This document shows positions 8,350 through 17,014 of a stretch of DNA of 64,000 nt, one piece after another. The notes beneath the pieces were generated by a model, which searched no databases, was not told where the DNA came from, and saw only the letters and a list, made by a program, of their open reading frames with translations. The stretch spans positions 1 through 64,000 of the forward strand of contig NZ_JAHKPU010000030.1 of assembly GCF_018860505.1 (NCBI RefSeq), given 5' to 3'. How positions within the stretch are numbered: the first letter of the stretch is position 1; the number at the start of each line of letters is the position of its first letter. Origin of the DNA: Pacificibacter marinus. GTDB lineage: Bacteria > Pseudomonadota > Alphaproteobacteria > Rhodobacterales > Rhodobacteraceae. Position numbers and translations under genes: made by a program.

Positions 8350-10691
8350 CACTTCAACTCCTTGAGGTTGGTAGGTCGCGCTGTCTTCATGGATTTTCCT
8401 TTCGGCGCGCGCGACACAGAGCGCTTTGGAGATGAGATATCTTCCACTGCGTAGGCTTCTGAAGTTTCAGAAGCGAGAATTTGTGGATTGTTATGTTCGA
8501 CGCTGTCGATGCTTGGTGTCTCGGGCGGGGCATCTACGGTCCCGTCGATTACCGAAGGCCCCCCGCCCAATGGGATAATTCCCTCATTCTGATCAATTTT
8601 GGTGACCGCATCGAGGCGGGCTGTCCCGGCAAGCCTCTGTGTGCGAATGGTTCGAGCGCCAGCGAAAGCAGCCTTCGCCAACGTCTTGCACTCCTCAATC
8701 GAGGTGTAGCTGCGGGGCAGATCATGTTCGACACTGATCGTCGAGATGTCATTGTAGCGCCGGCTGCGTGCCTCCAAGAGTCGATCATCGTAGAGCTCGG
8801 TGACCTCTGGGTCCTCGCGGCGATACTCGGCAACAAGTTGCAATACTTCGCCCAAAGTCATGTCTGCAAATGCGGACGTCTGGAGTATAACTTCAATCGG
8901 ATCGCGAAAGCCCGGCATAAGAACCGTCGCGATATTAAGATTATCCGGATCTACGAAAACCTTAACCTTGCCTTCGAAGAATTGTTCCTCTCGCGCAGCT
9001 TGCAGCTCATCAGAGTTGAACCAGATGCCTTGGAAAACGCGAACGCCTTCATCGGATGGTGTGGCGCAGGCCTCCCAGCCCAAATGGATGCGGCGCGTAT
9101 GAGGGTCAACGGCCGCTATCTGACCACGTGTTTCGTTGATCTCCTGATAGACATCCCAAGGGCGACGTCCAAAAATACCGGCGCCATAGTGCGTTTGAAA
9201 CGGATACTCATCCACGAGATAGCGGGTCAGCATGCCATACAGCATCTCCACATCGACAACTCCGTTTCGTATGGCGTCATAGCCCGGAACATCGCCTGGA
9301 CGACGTCCCGTGTATCCAGGCATCAGCTTGAAAAAATTGGACTCGATTGTTCCAAAAAAACGTTCGTCATGCGCGCGGTCTGTCGGAGAATAAGTCCTTG
9401 TAATTCCGTTGAACGTTCCAAGTCCCATTAGCGCCGAAATAGTAGCACGATTGCGCAGGCCTACTCCGTTGTCGTTGCGCAAGTGCAGCAGGCCGCACCC
9501 CTTGGCAGCTTCACGGGTGCAACCGTAGCGGATTTGTTCACGAGTCTTGTCACGCGTTGCCATCCGAAGGAGGGCCAGGGTCGCATCGGCATTGGGGTTT
9601 TCGGTAATGATCCACGCCAGCGGCATACGGCAGGCCACATCAAACATGACGATGATGTGGAGCCGTTTGCGGATATATTTGTCAGCAGCCTCGTATGCAC
9701 ATTTTGCATCGTCAGAGAGGGTATGCCAAAAACCTTCCTCTTTCGCTGAGGTCACCATGGACATCTTTTGCTCGTCCATTCCGCAGAGTTCACCGATCAT
9801 CAGGGCGCGAAAATCAGTGCTGCCCCGCCCTTTCTTTCTTTTGGTTTCACGGGGACCTTCGACGGCAATTGCATATTCAGTCGGCGTCAGAAGGGCATCC
9901 CGATGCTTTCGCAAAGTTTTTTTCGAGGGGACAATAAGGCTCGGCAAATCATTAAGTTCCCGGCTCTTATTCAATGCCTTGACCGAGATCTCCAGGTAAT
10001 TGTGAACATTCGTGTTCGAAGGGGCTTTTTTGTCCAGGCCAACCTTTTCCCATGCCTCGGTCATCAAATTACGGAGCTCTACAGGAAGGCGAGAGGTTCT
10101 ATTGCCTCGCAGGTGCTGAAGGGTAATAAGCGCTTTAGCACAACGATCACGGGGATCCAGATCGATGTAGATCTGATAGTAATCATTGATGGTGCGCCCT
10201 CGATAGAGCACGTGCCCTTTGACCTGTTCTCCTCCCCTTGGAGGTTTGATGAAAACCCGCTCCCCCAACAAAAGTGTGGTTTGTTCAGCAATAAATTTGC
10301 GGGCCGCGTCTGTGTCCAGTTTGCGGCCTGAGGGGGTGAAACCCGGATCATTTTGCCTGCACTTTGCAACATAGATATCCACAGCCTCACACATCGCGAG
10401 GTGGAGCCGTCCCAGTGCTTGCTGTTTTTCATTTTTCAAAGACTGAACCGAGAAATACCCATCAAGGCGCTGAGTGAGGTGTCCGCCAGATGCGGCTTGT
10501 TCGGAATTTATTTTCCCTCCCGGCAGCTTGAGGTGTTCAACCAATCGATCAAAAGAGACAACGGTGGCAATGCCATCGTCTAGACCAACCATGGAATATC
10601 CATTGTCCGTGATCCCGGTGACCGCCATTGGCCGATTCAATAAAGTAATCTCTGTTCCTGGCGGGAAATTAAAACGTGGGGCAATAGTCAT
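8349..10691 (-). CDS. tnsB: TnsB-like DDE transposase (element 1)
   Basis: A 780-aa transposase of the TnsB/TniA (rve, Mu-type C-terminal) class. The likely catalytic triad is D306 (CGMDEQ), D407 (LRNDNG) and E443 (DERFFGTIE), giving a D-E spacing of 36. An N-terminal DNA-binding region (about 80-290) and a C-terminal beta-barrel plus a long low-complexity tail (about 690-780), probably for TnsC contact, follow the usual layout. The ATG at 10691 overlaps the tnsA TGA (ATGA); an upstream in-frame ATG at 10721 is less likely. With TnsA and TnsC it should recognise repeats at the element ends and join them to target DNA. Confidence 0.9.
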   Translation of the reverse strand: MTIAPRFNFPPGTEITLLNRPMAVTGITDNGYSMVGLDDGIATVVSFDRLVEHLKLPGGKINSEQAASGGHLTQRLDGYFSVQSLKNEKQQALGRLHLAMCEAVDIYVAKCRQNDPGFTPSGRKLDTDAARKFIAEQTTLLLGERVFIKPPRGGEQVKGHVLYRGRTINDYYQIYIDLDPRDRCAKALITLQHLRGNRTSRLPVELRNLMTEAWEKVGLDKKAPSNTNVHNYLEISVKALNKSRELNDLPSLIVPSKKTLRKHRDALLTPTEYAIAVEGPRETKRKKGRGSTDFRALMIGELCGMDEQKMSMVTSAKEEGFWHTLSDDAKCAYEAADKYIRKRLHIIVMFDVACRMPLAWIITENPNADATLALLRMATRDKTREQIRYGCTREAAKGCGLLHLRNDNGVGLRNRATISALMGLGTFNGITRTYSPTDRAHDERFFGTIESNFFKLMPGYTGRRPGDVPGYDAIRNGVVDVEMLYGMLTRYLVDEYPFQTHYGAGIFGRRPWDVYQEINETRGQIAAVDPHTRRIHLGWEACATPSDEGVRVFQGIWFNSDELQAAREEQFFEGKVKVFVDPDNLNIATVLMPGFRDPIEVILQTSAFADMTLGEVLQLVAEYRREDPEVTELYDDRLLEARSRRYNDISTISVEHDLPRSYTSIEECKTLAKAAFAGARTIRTQRLAGTARLDAVTKIDQNEGIIPLGGGPSVIDGTVDAPPETPSIDSVEHNNPQILASETSEAYAVEDISSPKRSVSRAPKGKSMKTARPTNLKELK

Positions 10692-11467
10692 GCTGCTACT
10701 CCGATATGTGAATGTTCCCAAAGAACTTGATCAAGGTTCGCGTGAAGCAGGCCTTGGGCAACAAGCCGGTAACAGGCTCCAAAGGCCCGCCGCTGAGAGA
10801 CGCCGACAATCGGGAACAGGTCCTTCATATAATACAGCGTTCTCAAACCGCAGGCCTTCTGCCACACGGCATCGTCCGCCTCCCAATCGGGGGCGGCCAT
10901 AAATGAATACATCCGGAACAAGTTCTCGCGCCGCTGCCGGGTGTAGTCATTCGCATTGACGACGATCAGGTCGTCTGCGGCAGACTTTGGCGTTGCAGTG
11001 CTGATGGCGTCGATCTCGCGGATCGTCCGCTGTTTCTTAAGGCTCTCCTCGTTTCTGACATAGACAAGACGGCGATGCCCGCACCGAAACGTTACCTGAA
11101 AGTCATAAGTATGGGTGCGGTTGGCCCCATATTCATCTGTAAATTTCACACTCAGCGGTTGAAAATGCAGATCATAAACATTGGGGCACATCAACAATTG
11201 CAGGGCAACCGCAGCCTCTGCGGCGCTCTCTGCGATACCAATCTTCGGCACCCCGTCATTGGCAGGCGCACAGTATGGAATGAATACCTTATGACTTGTG
11301 TTGCTGCGTGAACTCGGGTTACGGACGCCGTCAAATGCAAGCACTCCGTGGATTTCATTCAGTTCAATGGGGCTCATACGGGGCAATTTCTGCGGCGCAT
11401 GCAACCAAGTATCGTGATCTTTAACGGCATCGATATGATCGACGTAGTTTCGTTCCTTTGCAGGCAT
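10688..11467 (-). CDS. tnsA: TnsA-like endonuclease (element 1), catalytic Lys replaced by Arg
   Basis: A 259-aa protein, first of the minus-strand tnsABC operon. The restriction-fold core is recognisable: glutamate in IAESAAEAAVALQLL (about 85-95), FQPLSVKF, aspartate in THTYDFQVTF, then RLVYVRNEE. TnsA enzymes normally end this core with a V-x-K; here the position reads Y-V-R. In Tn7, TnsA cuts the 5' ends so that excision is complete. A K-to-R change could weaken this and favour cointegrates, but the true catalytic residue might be a neighbouring Lys (SLKK). The C-terminal region resembles a winged-helix partner domain. Assignment comes from motif, size and gene order. Confidence 0.78.
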   Translation of the reverse strand: MPAKERNYVDHIDAVKDHDTWLHAPQKLPRMSPIELNEIHGVLAFDGVRNPSSRSNTSHKVFIPYCAPANDGVPKIGIAESAAEAAVALQLLMCPNVYDLHFQPLSVKFTDEYGANRTHTYDFQVTFRCGHRRLVYVRNEESLKKQRTIREIDAISTATPKSAADDLIVVNANDYTRQRRENLFRMYSFMAAPDWEADDAVWQKACGLRTLYYMKDLFPIVGVSQRRAFGACYRLVAQGLLHANLDQVLWEHSHIGVAA

Positions 11468-11737
11468 TGGTTTATCCTATTAAAGCAGTAGAACCTCGAC
11501 CGGACATTCGGTCGTTGTCATCGCATCGCGCAGAACATGCACTCCACAGGAAGTGGCAGTCAGTGTTCGCGCATGCCTTCTCCATTCCCGCTCATGGCGG
11601 GTTCAGGAAGGCGGAGGATGGACAGAGAAACCTTGAACACAGGACCCAAATATGCTTTGGTCTGAAGTGAGAAGATGGACGGCTTCAATGTTGTCCGAGA
11701 GCAGTTGAACCGTTGGCGCGGATCAGCTGCTTTTTTG
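11468..11737 (+). ncRNA. Candidate structured noncoding RNA divergent from tnsA (element 1)
   Basis: This 270-base region has no plausible gene on the plus strand but contains several consecutive hairpins: CGACCG/CGGTCG (11497-11514), CCAC/GTGG, CCCGC/GCGGG, GACC-AAA/TTT-GGTC, and finally an intrinsic terminator (11700-11736). A terminator with no upstream ORF implies a short transcript. A similar hairpin-plus-terminator arrangement exists upstream of the second tnsA. No convincing promoter could be fixed. It could also be tnsA leader/operator DNA. Prediction from secondary structure read by eye. Confidence 0.35.
11700..11736 (+). terminator. Orphan rho-independent terminator upstream of tnsA1
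   Basis: AGCAGTTGA pairs with TCAGCTGCT (one G-U wobble) across a 14-base loop and is followed by TTTTTG on the plus strand. No open reading frame ends here, so it marks the 3' end of a noncoding transcript or a decayed gene. Confidence 0.6.
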
Positions 11738-12366
11738 TTTTGTTAGTTTGTCATAATAACGCTCCTTGTTTTCCTAAACTCTCGGATGCTCGCTTTGATC
11801 CTTGGTCTGCTAATTACCACCCGCCGCGCCAGAATAAAATATTTTATAATATTTCAACCACTTACAGAAAAAATATACTCATTCTTTTTTCCGCAAGACA
11901 GGCTGACAAGCCGTTGTTTCTTTCTCCATGAGTGGCACTAGATTTCGTGCCCAACCTCCTTCCGTTGACCCAAATTCACTTCCGGAAAACTTGGTCGGTT
12001 AAAAATCCTTTTTCAGATAACGTCCCGAGATTTCCATCTAGAGCTCCACCTTGTGGCTATGGCGCACCTGAAGCATTGGTATGATTCTCATTCTAATCCC
12101 CTCTTTTTCTGTAATGCCCGCACTTGGCTGCTCGAGCTGGCTCAAACACCTCGCCCAGTCATGATCATACAGATTTATCAATGCTCCTTTGCCGACAACA
12201 TCACACTCAAAAGGTAGCGAAAATCATGCAGATCTGCGAGTTCAGATTACATATCAATAAAACATCTATCAGTGTCTGATAGATATTTTATTGACTGCAA
12301 ATTTTCAGTTGGTTCTTTTACACCCAAGAAATTTCCGACATGGTAAGCTAGAAGTTCTTTCGTGGG
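11738..12366. other. AT-rich gene-free stretch
   Basis: About 630 bases without a supported gene, AT-rich (for example AAATATTTTATAATATTT near 11840), lying between the orphan terminator and the methylase-like gene. It probably contains the promoter of the latter. No repeats shared with other parts of the window were recognised. Confidence 0.5.
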
Positions 12367-12378
12367 GTGAAACCGCAA

Positions 12379-14130
12379 ATGCAAATTCCGTCTGAGATTG
12401 ATACAAACAGTTTTGAAGGCCTGACTCGACTGCTGCGGTTTACCATCGGGATGAGGGACAATGATGAAGACAAAGCCGCGCTCAAACATCTTGAAAAACG
12501 GTTCGGCCTCACCGCCTACGAGCCACAACTTCGGGGCGCCCTCGAAGATTTTGCAGAGCATCTTAACAGACTTGAGAGCAAACAACGTTTTGAAGCCGTT
12601 TGTTCCCTCATTTCAGGCGCGATTGATCCAAATGACATATTGGATCAAGAGCTAGCCCAGGCCATTCTTGACTTCAGCCGCCATAAAAGGATTGTGCGTT
12701 TTTCATTCACACCAAGCCTTCTGCTTTGCCTCAAGCACGCACAGATAGTTAAGCCCAAACATTTTCTATATGAACTCAGATATAGTGGGGTTGGCTTGGA
12801 CAAAGAGCTAGCGGCTTTTGCATCACTTTTTCTAAATTTGGCCATCTATGTGGAATCCAACCCGCCTTGGGTTCCAGACATGGTTTTCGACGATAGCGAG
12901 CCGAACACGGAACTGCCAGATCTTGAAATATCGTTTCCGCCTGCAAACTTCAAATTAAATGACGCACCCCACCTTGAAGAAAGCGTTCGAGCATCGAAAC
13001 TGCCACGTGCAGTAGATCGCGGAAAATATGATCTCGAAAGTGTAATGCTGGACTACCTTTGTTTTACAGAAAGGTCGGTTTTAGTTTTTACCTCTGAGAG
13101 TTTTCTTCACTCAACCAAGCAATCACGTCTTCTCGTCCGGCAACGCCTGTTAGATTTCCAGCGCATCGACAGCGTGACAGAACTAACAATGACTTCGCCT
13201 CATTTGTTCTTGATCGAACTCGCCCCTGAGCTCGCTCAGGTGATTTCCATTCGGATGGCTGTGAGTTCAGACGCCAGCCAGATCGGCTTATCCGCAATTA
13301 AACCAAATGAAGACAGCAGAAAAGTTGCATATGTTCCTGTGTCCGATATTCGCTCGGCAGGCGACACATTAAAGCCTGCGCGCTATTTGGTGACAGGCCC
13401 AGCCGGTGGGCGAAATCTCGCAGAGCATTTCAGAAACGCCTTCTATCCGGGGAAATACAAGTTGGCAGATTTATTCGAAATTACCCGGCCAAAAACAACA
13501 AGGCATGATCCAGTCGGAACGTTTGAAATTCAGGAAGTCCGTGCTGGCAATATATCAGCAAACGGCGAAATCACGGGGCAGCTTCGGAGAATTAGCATTC
13601 GTTCGACCTTAGCGATTGGGTTGGAGGAGCAGCTCATCAAACCTGGTGACATCTTATTCGCCCACCGGGGACCGATTGGTCACGCAACATATGTGACCGA
13701 CGCGACTACCCAAAAGTCGCCGATGTGGGCCGGTCAGACGCTACTGATTTTCCGACCACGAAAAAGAAGCTCGGGCAACCAGAACGCGATATATTGTGAT
13801 CCAAGGGTGTTATTCATGTATTTATTAACCCCTGCAGTCCAAAAAGATTGGAGCAGGTCCGTTTCGGATGAGCGCAGCCCAGCGATCCCGATAGGTCGCA
13901 TCGAAAGCTTAAATCTACCAGAAAACCTTATTCTTCCCAGGAAGCCAAAGAAGGGCGATCCGACAGCTAGCCAATATTCGAGTCATATTCATAAAGAACA
14001 AATACTTACCGAATATCAAAAAAGACAAAAACAACTAATGAATCTGCGAGAACTTCAAGACAGCATGAATGAAGGTTTAGTGCGGGTCTGGGATTCGGCT
14101 TGGGAAAAACAGGTAGACGGTAAAAATTAA
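12379..14130 (+). CDS. Degenerate N6-methylase (HsdM-like) fused to specificity (HsdS-like) domain
   Basis: About 583 aa. Residues ~100-260 follow the order of a type I/II N6-adenine methylase: an ELRYSGVGLDKELAAFASLFLNLA segment, where HsdM has its cofactor-site region, then PDLEISFPPANF exactly where the catalytic NPPF/Y motif should stand, then RSVLVFTSESFLHS...LVRQRLLDFQRIDSVTEL, the typical post-catalytic strand. Neither a DPxxGxG loop nor NPP(Y/F) is present, so methylation is unlikely. The C-terminal ~240 residues look like a target-recognition domain (PGDILFAHRGPIGHATYV) with a helical tail. It sits between tnsABC and tniQ of element 1, the place of accessory target selectors. A role in target choice or as a defence remnant is inference. 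Start: ATG 12379 (GGGGTG upstream) or GTG 12367. Confidence 0.6.
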   Translation: MQIPSEIDTNSFEGLTRLLRFTIGMRDNDEDKAALKHLEKRFGLTAYEPQLRGALEDFAEHLNRLESKQRFEAVCSLISGAIDPNDILDQELAQAILDFSRHKRIVRFSFTPSLLLCLKHAQIVKPKHFLYELRYSGVGLDKELAAFASLFLNLAIYVESNPPWVPDMVFDDSEPNTELPDLEISFPPANFKLNDAPHLEESVRASKLPRAVDRGKYDLESVMLDYLCFTERSVLVFTSESFLHSTKQSRLLVRQRLLDFQRIDSVTELTMTSPHLFLIELAPELAQVISIRMAVSSDASQIGLSAIKPNEDSRKVAYVPVSDIRSAGDTLKPARYLVTGPAGGRNLAEHFRNAFYPGKYKLADLFEITRPKTTRHDPVGTFEIQEVRAGNISANGEITGQLRRISIRSTLAIGLEEQLIKPGDILFAHRGPIGHATYVTDATTQKSPMWAGQTLLIFRPRKRSSGNQNAIYCDPRVLFMYLLTPAVQKDWSRSVSDERSPAIPIGRIESLNLPENLILPRKPKKGDPTASQYSSHIHKEQILTEYQKRQKQLMNLRELQDSMNEGLVRVWDSAWEKQVDGKN

Positions 14131-14496
14131 AGAGCTTCACGAGTGGAAAAGTGTTGGTGGCAGGAAGTATCTTCTATCGCGGCTCCGGTTCGGTGACTGT
14201 CGAACATAGATGACGTGAAAACTGAAGCTTCACCGATGCAGGAATGTTGGAAATCTGTGATGGCATTGACGATTTTCGGGCCGTCGACCTGGATATCGGC
14301 GCGGTCCGTAGACGGCATTTGGCTTGGGGCACATTACAACAACCTATGCCCGCACCCAAATGCAGATCAACGAGGTAGGGAATCTGACTCGACACACATT
14401 AACTATGGTATAATATTTTAAGGTGAATGTAGCTAACAGAACTGCAACATCTCTAATGCCACACTATCATCAATGCTTGAAATTAGGGGCCTAGAT
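14131..14496. other. Intergenic region with possible sigma70 promoter
   Basis: No supported gene. A good -10 element TATAAT at 14409-14414, preceded by TATGG, lies about 80 bases before the next start codon; the -35 is poor. Otherwise nothing recognisable. Confidence 0.35.
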
Positions 14497-14829
14497 ATGG
14501 TTGAACGCCCTACACTTGACGATATCCAGCGTGAGAGCGCGCTCTTTATTGGGCCACCACAACCAACTCAAGCACCAAAAATGCAACGGCGGCTGACAGT
14601 AAATGACGATATTTATGTCGAAACGTTTGTAACTGCCTATGTCATCCGGACGGCACTTGATGCAGACTTGCCAATCGACCCAGAAAGGCTGCCTCACAAA
14701 ATAGTCGAGATTATCGAAATGAACGGATCGGGACGCGACAGACCCGTTATTGATGGCCGCGCGCATTACCAAGTTGTCGACGTTATTGAGGCGCTCGACA
14801 TTCGAAACGGTAAGGCCGTTCGGGATTGA
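14497..14829 (+). CDS. Small protein of unknown function in element 1
   Basis: A 110-aa protein with no recognised family. It is acidic and predicted soluble, with an alternating strand/helix pattern (RRLTVNDDIYVETFVTAYVIRTALDADL, KIVEIIEMNG). The ATG at 14497 is chosen because AGGGG lies eight bases upstream; an ATG at 14473 has no such site. It sits between the methylase-like gene and tniQ in the same direction, so a joint transcript is plausible. The frame has sensible codon use and no competing ORF. Function unknown. Confidence 0.55.
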   Translation: MVERPTLDDIQRESALFIGPPQPTQAPKMQRRLTVNDDIYVETFVTAYVIRTALDADLPIDPERLPHKIVEIIEMNGSGRDRPVIDGRAHYQVVDVIEALDIRNGKAVRD

Positions 14830-14984
14830 TCATTGGCCCGACGTGAAGATCAGGCCTTAATACAACGGCAGACGGCTAACGTAATCGCAACTACGCAACC
14901 ATTTCGGAGCTCCCTCCATCCACTTTAGTCGACCCTACGTATCAGAAGGGTTAACTCATAATTTCTGACAAGTTCATATTATTC

Positions 14985-16859
14985 ATGACAATTTTACCTA
15001 TTTCCAATCCATCCCCTGCCCCTCGAGAGACCCTCTACTCTTATCTTGCCCGCCTTGCAGCGGTCTGGCAGACAGATGCTCGCGACTTGGCCTATGACAT
15101 GGGTGCCCCCTACAATCGATTGTTGGATCAGGACGAGGACGCTATTGAGGCCTTAGCGGGTTGGGCTAACCTCATTCCGGACGTCACTGACGAGCTTCTA
15201 TCCTGGACTGGGGTAAGAGCCGGGAATGTCAGGATGCAGTTCAGGGGCGAACTTTTCATTTCAAGAGCCTTACGCAATCCGGTGATGCGAGGCTGTCCAG
15301 TCTGCTTGCGTAAAGACACTTCAAATGCGAAAGGACCGGCCTTCTCAGCTATGGTGATGCGGGGAGATTGGCAGTTTCGCGAAGTAAATCTTTGCGTCCG
15401 ACATGGTCATCCAATTGTTCCATTGTGGGAGACCAAGGCGATCAAAGACCGGTTTGATATCGGCGCACGACTCCGAGAGATCGAGGAGAAGATCCTATCA
15501 GGAGGCTTCGACCAACCGAGATTGGAGCCATCCAATTATGACCTCTGGCTTGATCGACGACTTGAGGATGGTGATGACAATACGTGGTTCAAAGATCAGC
15601 CCGTCCATATCGTAGCTCCTCTCTGTCGTCTAATTGGGCAGGCTACATCGCGATTGGGCACCTCCAACGGTGCGGTTATTTCCACTTTAGCTCATTCGGC
15701 TGGCTTCGATGTCGTGGTGCAAGGTAAAGGAGCGATCCGTGCAACTCTTGATCAAATCGCTTCTACGGCGACAAAATCGTCTGATGAGCCCAGAAAAATC
15801 TTCGGGATGCTTTATAGTCAATTAGACCGTGACTATCGGAACGAACCGGGTTTTCACCCGTTCCGGAGCCTCCTCCGAGAATGCGTCCTCGACCATTGGC
15901 CCCGAGCCGCAGGGGATGTCGTGCTGGGACACGTTGTAAAAGAGCGCCGGCGGCATTCCCTCACAACCGCGGCGTTAGAGACAGGAATCGGAATCGGGGT
16001 GCTGGAACACTTCTTGGTCGAGGCCGGTGTGTTCAAGACCGAAGATGGGCGGCCCCACAGCCGCAAGCTGTTTGATGCCGAAGCTCATTCAGCATTATTG
16101 GCAGAGATTCCGACACTTGTCGGGCCGATTGCTATGCGTAAAGCGATGGGTGCCACGCACAAAGAACTTGTAGCTTTAGAGAATGAAGAGCTGTTGATTC
16201 CACGAACCAAAGTTAAAAAGATCAAGAGCCCTTGGCGCATCTCTGACGGAACCGTCCTCGTTGCCGAGTTGTTGAAAAACTCTATTTTGGTAGACGAAAA
16301 CGAAAGTAGCTGGGAAACGTTACTCCACGGAAGCAGGCGGAGGGCGATAACCCTAAAGGGTTTAGTCTGTGGCATCAAAGAAGGGCAATTGACAGTCGGC
16401 AAACGGATCGGAGTCGAAGGTTTCCATGGGATTGTGGTGCAAAAGACTGAGGTAAACCGATTGGCGGGCCCCCGCACCAGAGTTGAGGGTGAGGTGCTTG
16501 ATGATGAAGCAGGGACAATGTCCGCGGCCGAATTCGGCAGATCCATCGGATTGCGAGATGGAGAGGCCATTTTGGCCTTAATTAAGGCCGGGTATGTGTC
16601 TGCACGGTTGATCACAAGCCCGCTAACTGCGCGGCTACAATACCGGATGACGCCGAACGATATGGCCAATTTTAACCAGCGCTTCGTAACTCTATCAAAG
16701 CTTTCAGCCGAAACGGGTCAACACCGGAACACAATAAGAGGCATTTTCAAATCAGCCAGAGTAGCCCCATTCTCACCTGACGGTCAGGATTTCGGCGCGG
16801 TATATCTGCGGGACGATGTTGCTGGGTTGGTGAGAAAGGATGGCCGTTTTGAGGAGTGA
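14985..16859 (+). CDS. tniQ: TniQ/TnsD-like target-selection protein (element 1)
   Basis: A 624-aa protein. The N-terminus has the TniQ signature (RETLYSYLARLA...DLAYDMGAP) followed by a zinc finger (CPVCLRKD...CVRHGHP, about 105-145). The long C-terminus contains paired helix-turn-helix-like segments, the last reading LSKLSAETGQHRNTIRGIFK. TnsD/TniQ proteins bind a specific target and recruit TnsC. At this length it is closer to TnsD (site-specific) than to short TniQ. It is clearly homologous to the protein at 62084-63952. It is encoded on the plus strand at the far side of element 1 from tnsABC. Its attachment site is not identified. Confidence 0.88.
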   Translation: MTILPISNPSPAPRETLYSYLARLAAVWQTDARDLAYDMGAPYNRLLDQDEDAIEALAGWANLIPDVTDELLSWTGVRAGNVRMQFRGELFISRALRNPVMRGCPVCLRKDTSNAKGPAFSAMVMRGDWQFREVNLCVRHGHPIVPLWETKAIKDRFDIGARLREIEEKILSGGFDQPRLEPSNYDLWLDRRLEDGDDNTWFKDQPVHIVAPLCRLIGQATSRLGTSNGAVISTLAHSAGFDVVVQGKGAIRATLDQIASTATKSSDEPRKIFGMLYSQLDRDYRNEPGFHPFRSLLRECVLDHWPRAAGDVVLGHVVKERRRHSLTTAALETGIGIGVLEHFLVEAGVFKTEDGRPHSRKLFDAEAHSALLAEIPTLVGPIAMRKAMGATHKELVALENEELLIPRTKVKKIKSPWRISDGTVLVAELLKNSILVDENESSWETLLHGSRRRAITLKGLVCGIKEGQLTVGKRIGVEGFHGIVVQKTEVNRLAGPRTRVEGEVLDDEAGTMSAAEFGRSIGLRDGEAILALIKAGYVSARLITSPLTARLQYRMTPNDMANFNQRFVTLSKLSAETGQHRNTIRGIFKSARVAPFSPDGQDFGAVYLRDDVAGLVRKDGRFEE

Positions 16860-17014
16860 GAAGATAGCCCCTCAGCTTTTAATTGAATCGTGCAGCAAAA
16901 CCCATGTGGTTGTATCAGACGACATGACGGGCTTGATGCCGCACGCCCAGTTAAACCGGCGATCAGCCCAAGGCGTCAATGTCTGCGAGCACATAATCAT
17001 AATGCGTGGTCACT

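Noticed and set aside
8481-9431. Plus-strand open frame of 316 codons inside tnsB1
   Set aside because: Antisense to the DDE transposase, which has complete motifs; no independent coding evidence.
7000-17000. CRISPR-associated transposon (CAST)
   Set aside because: TnsABC and TniQ are present, but no cas genes, no repeat-spacer array and no isolated CRISPR-like direct repeat with ~30-bp spacing were seen in either element.
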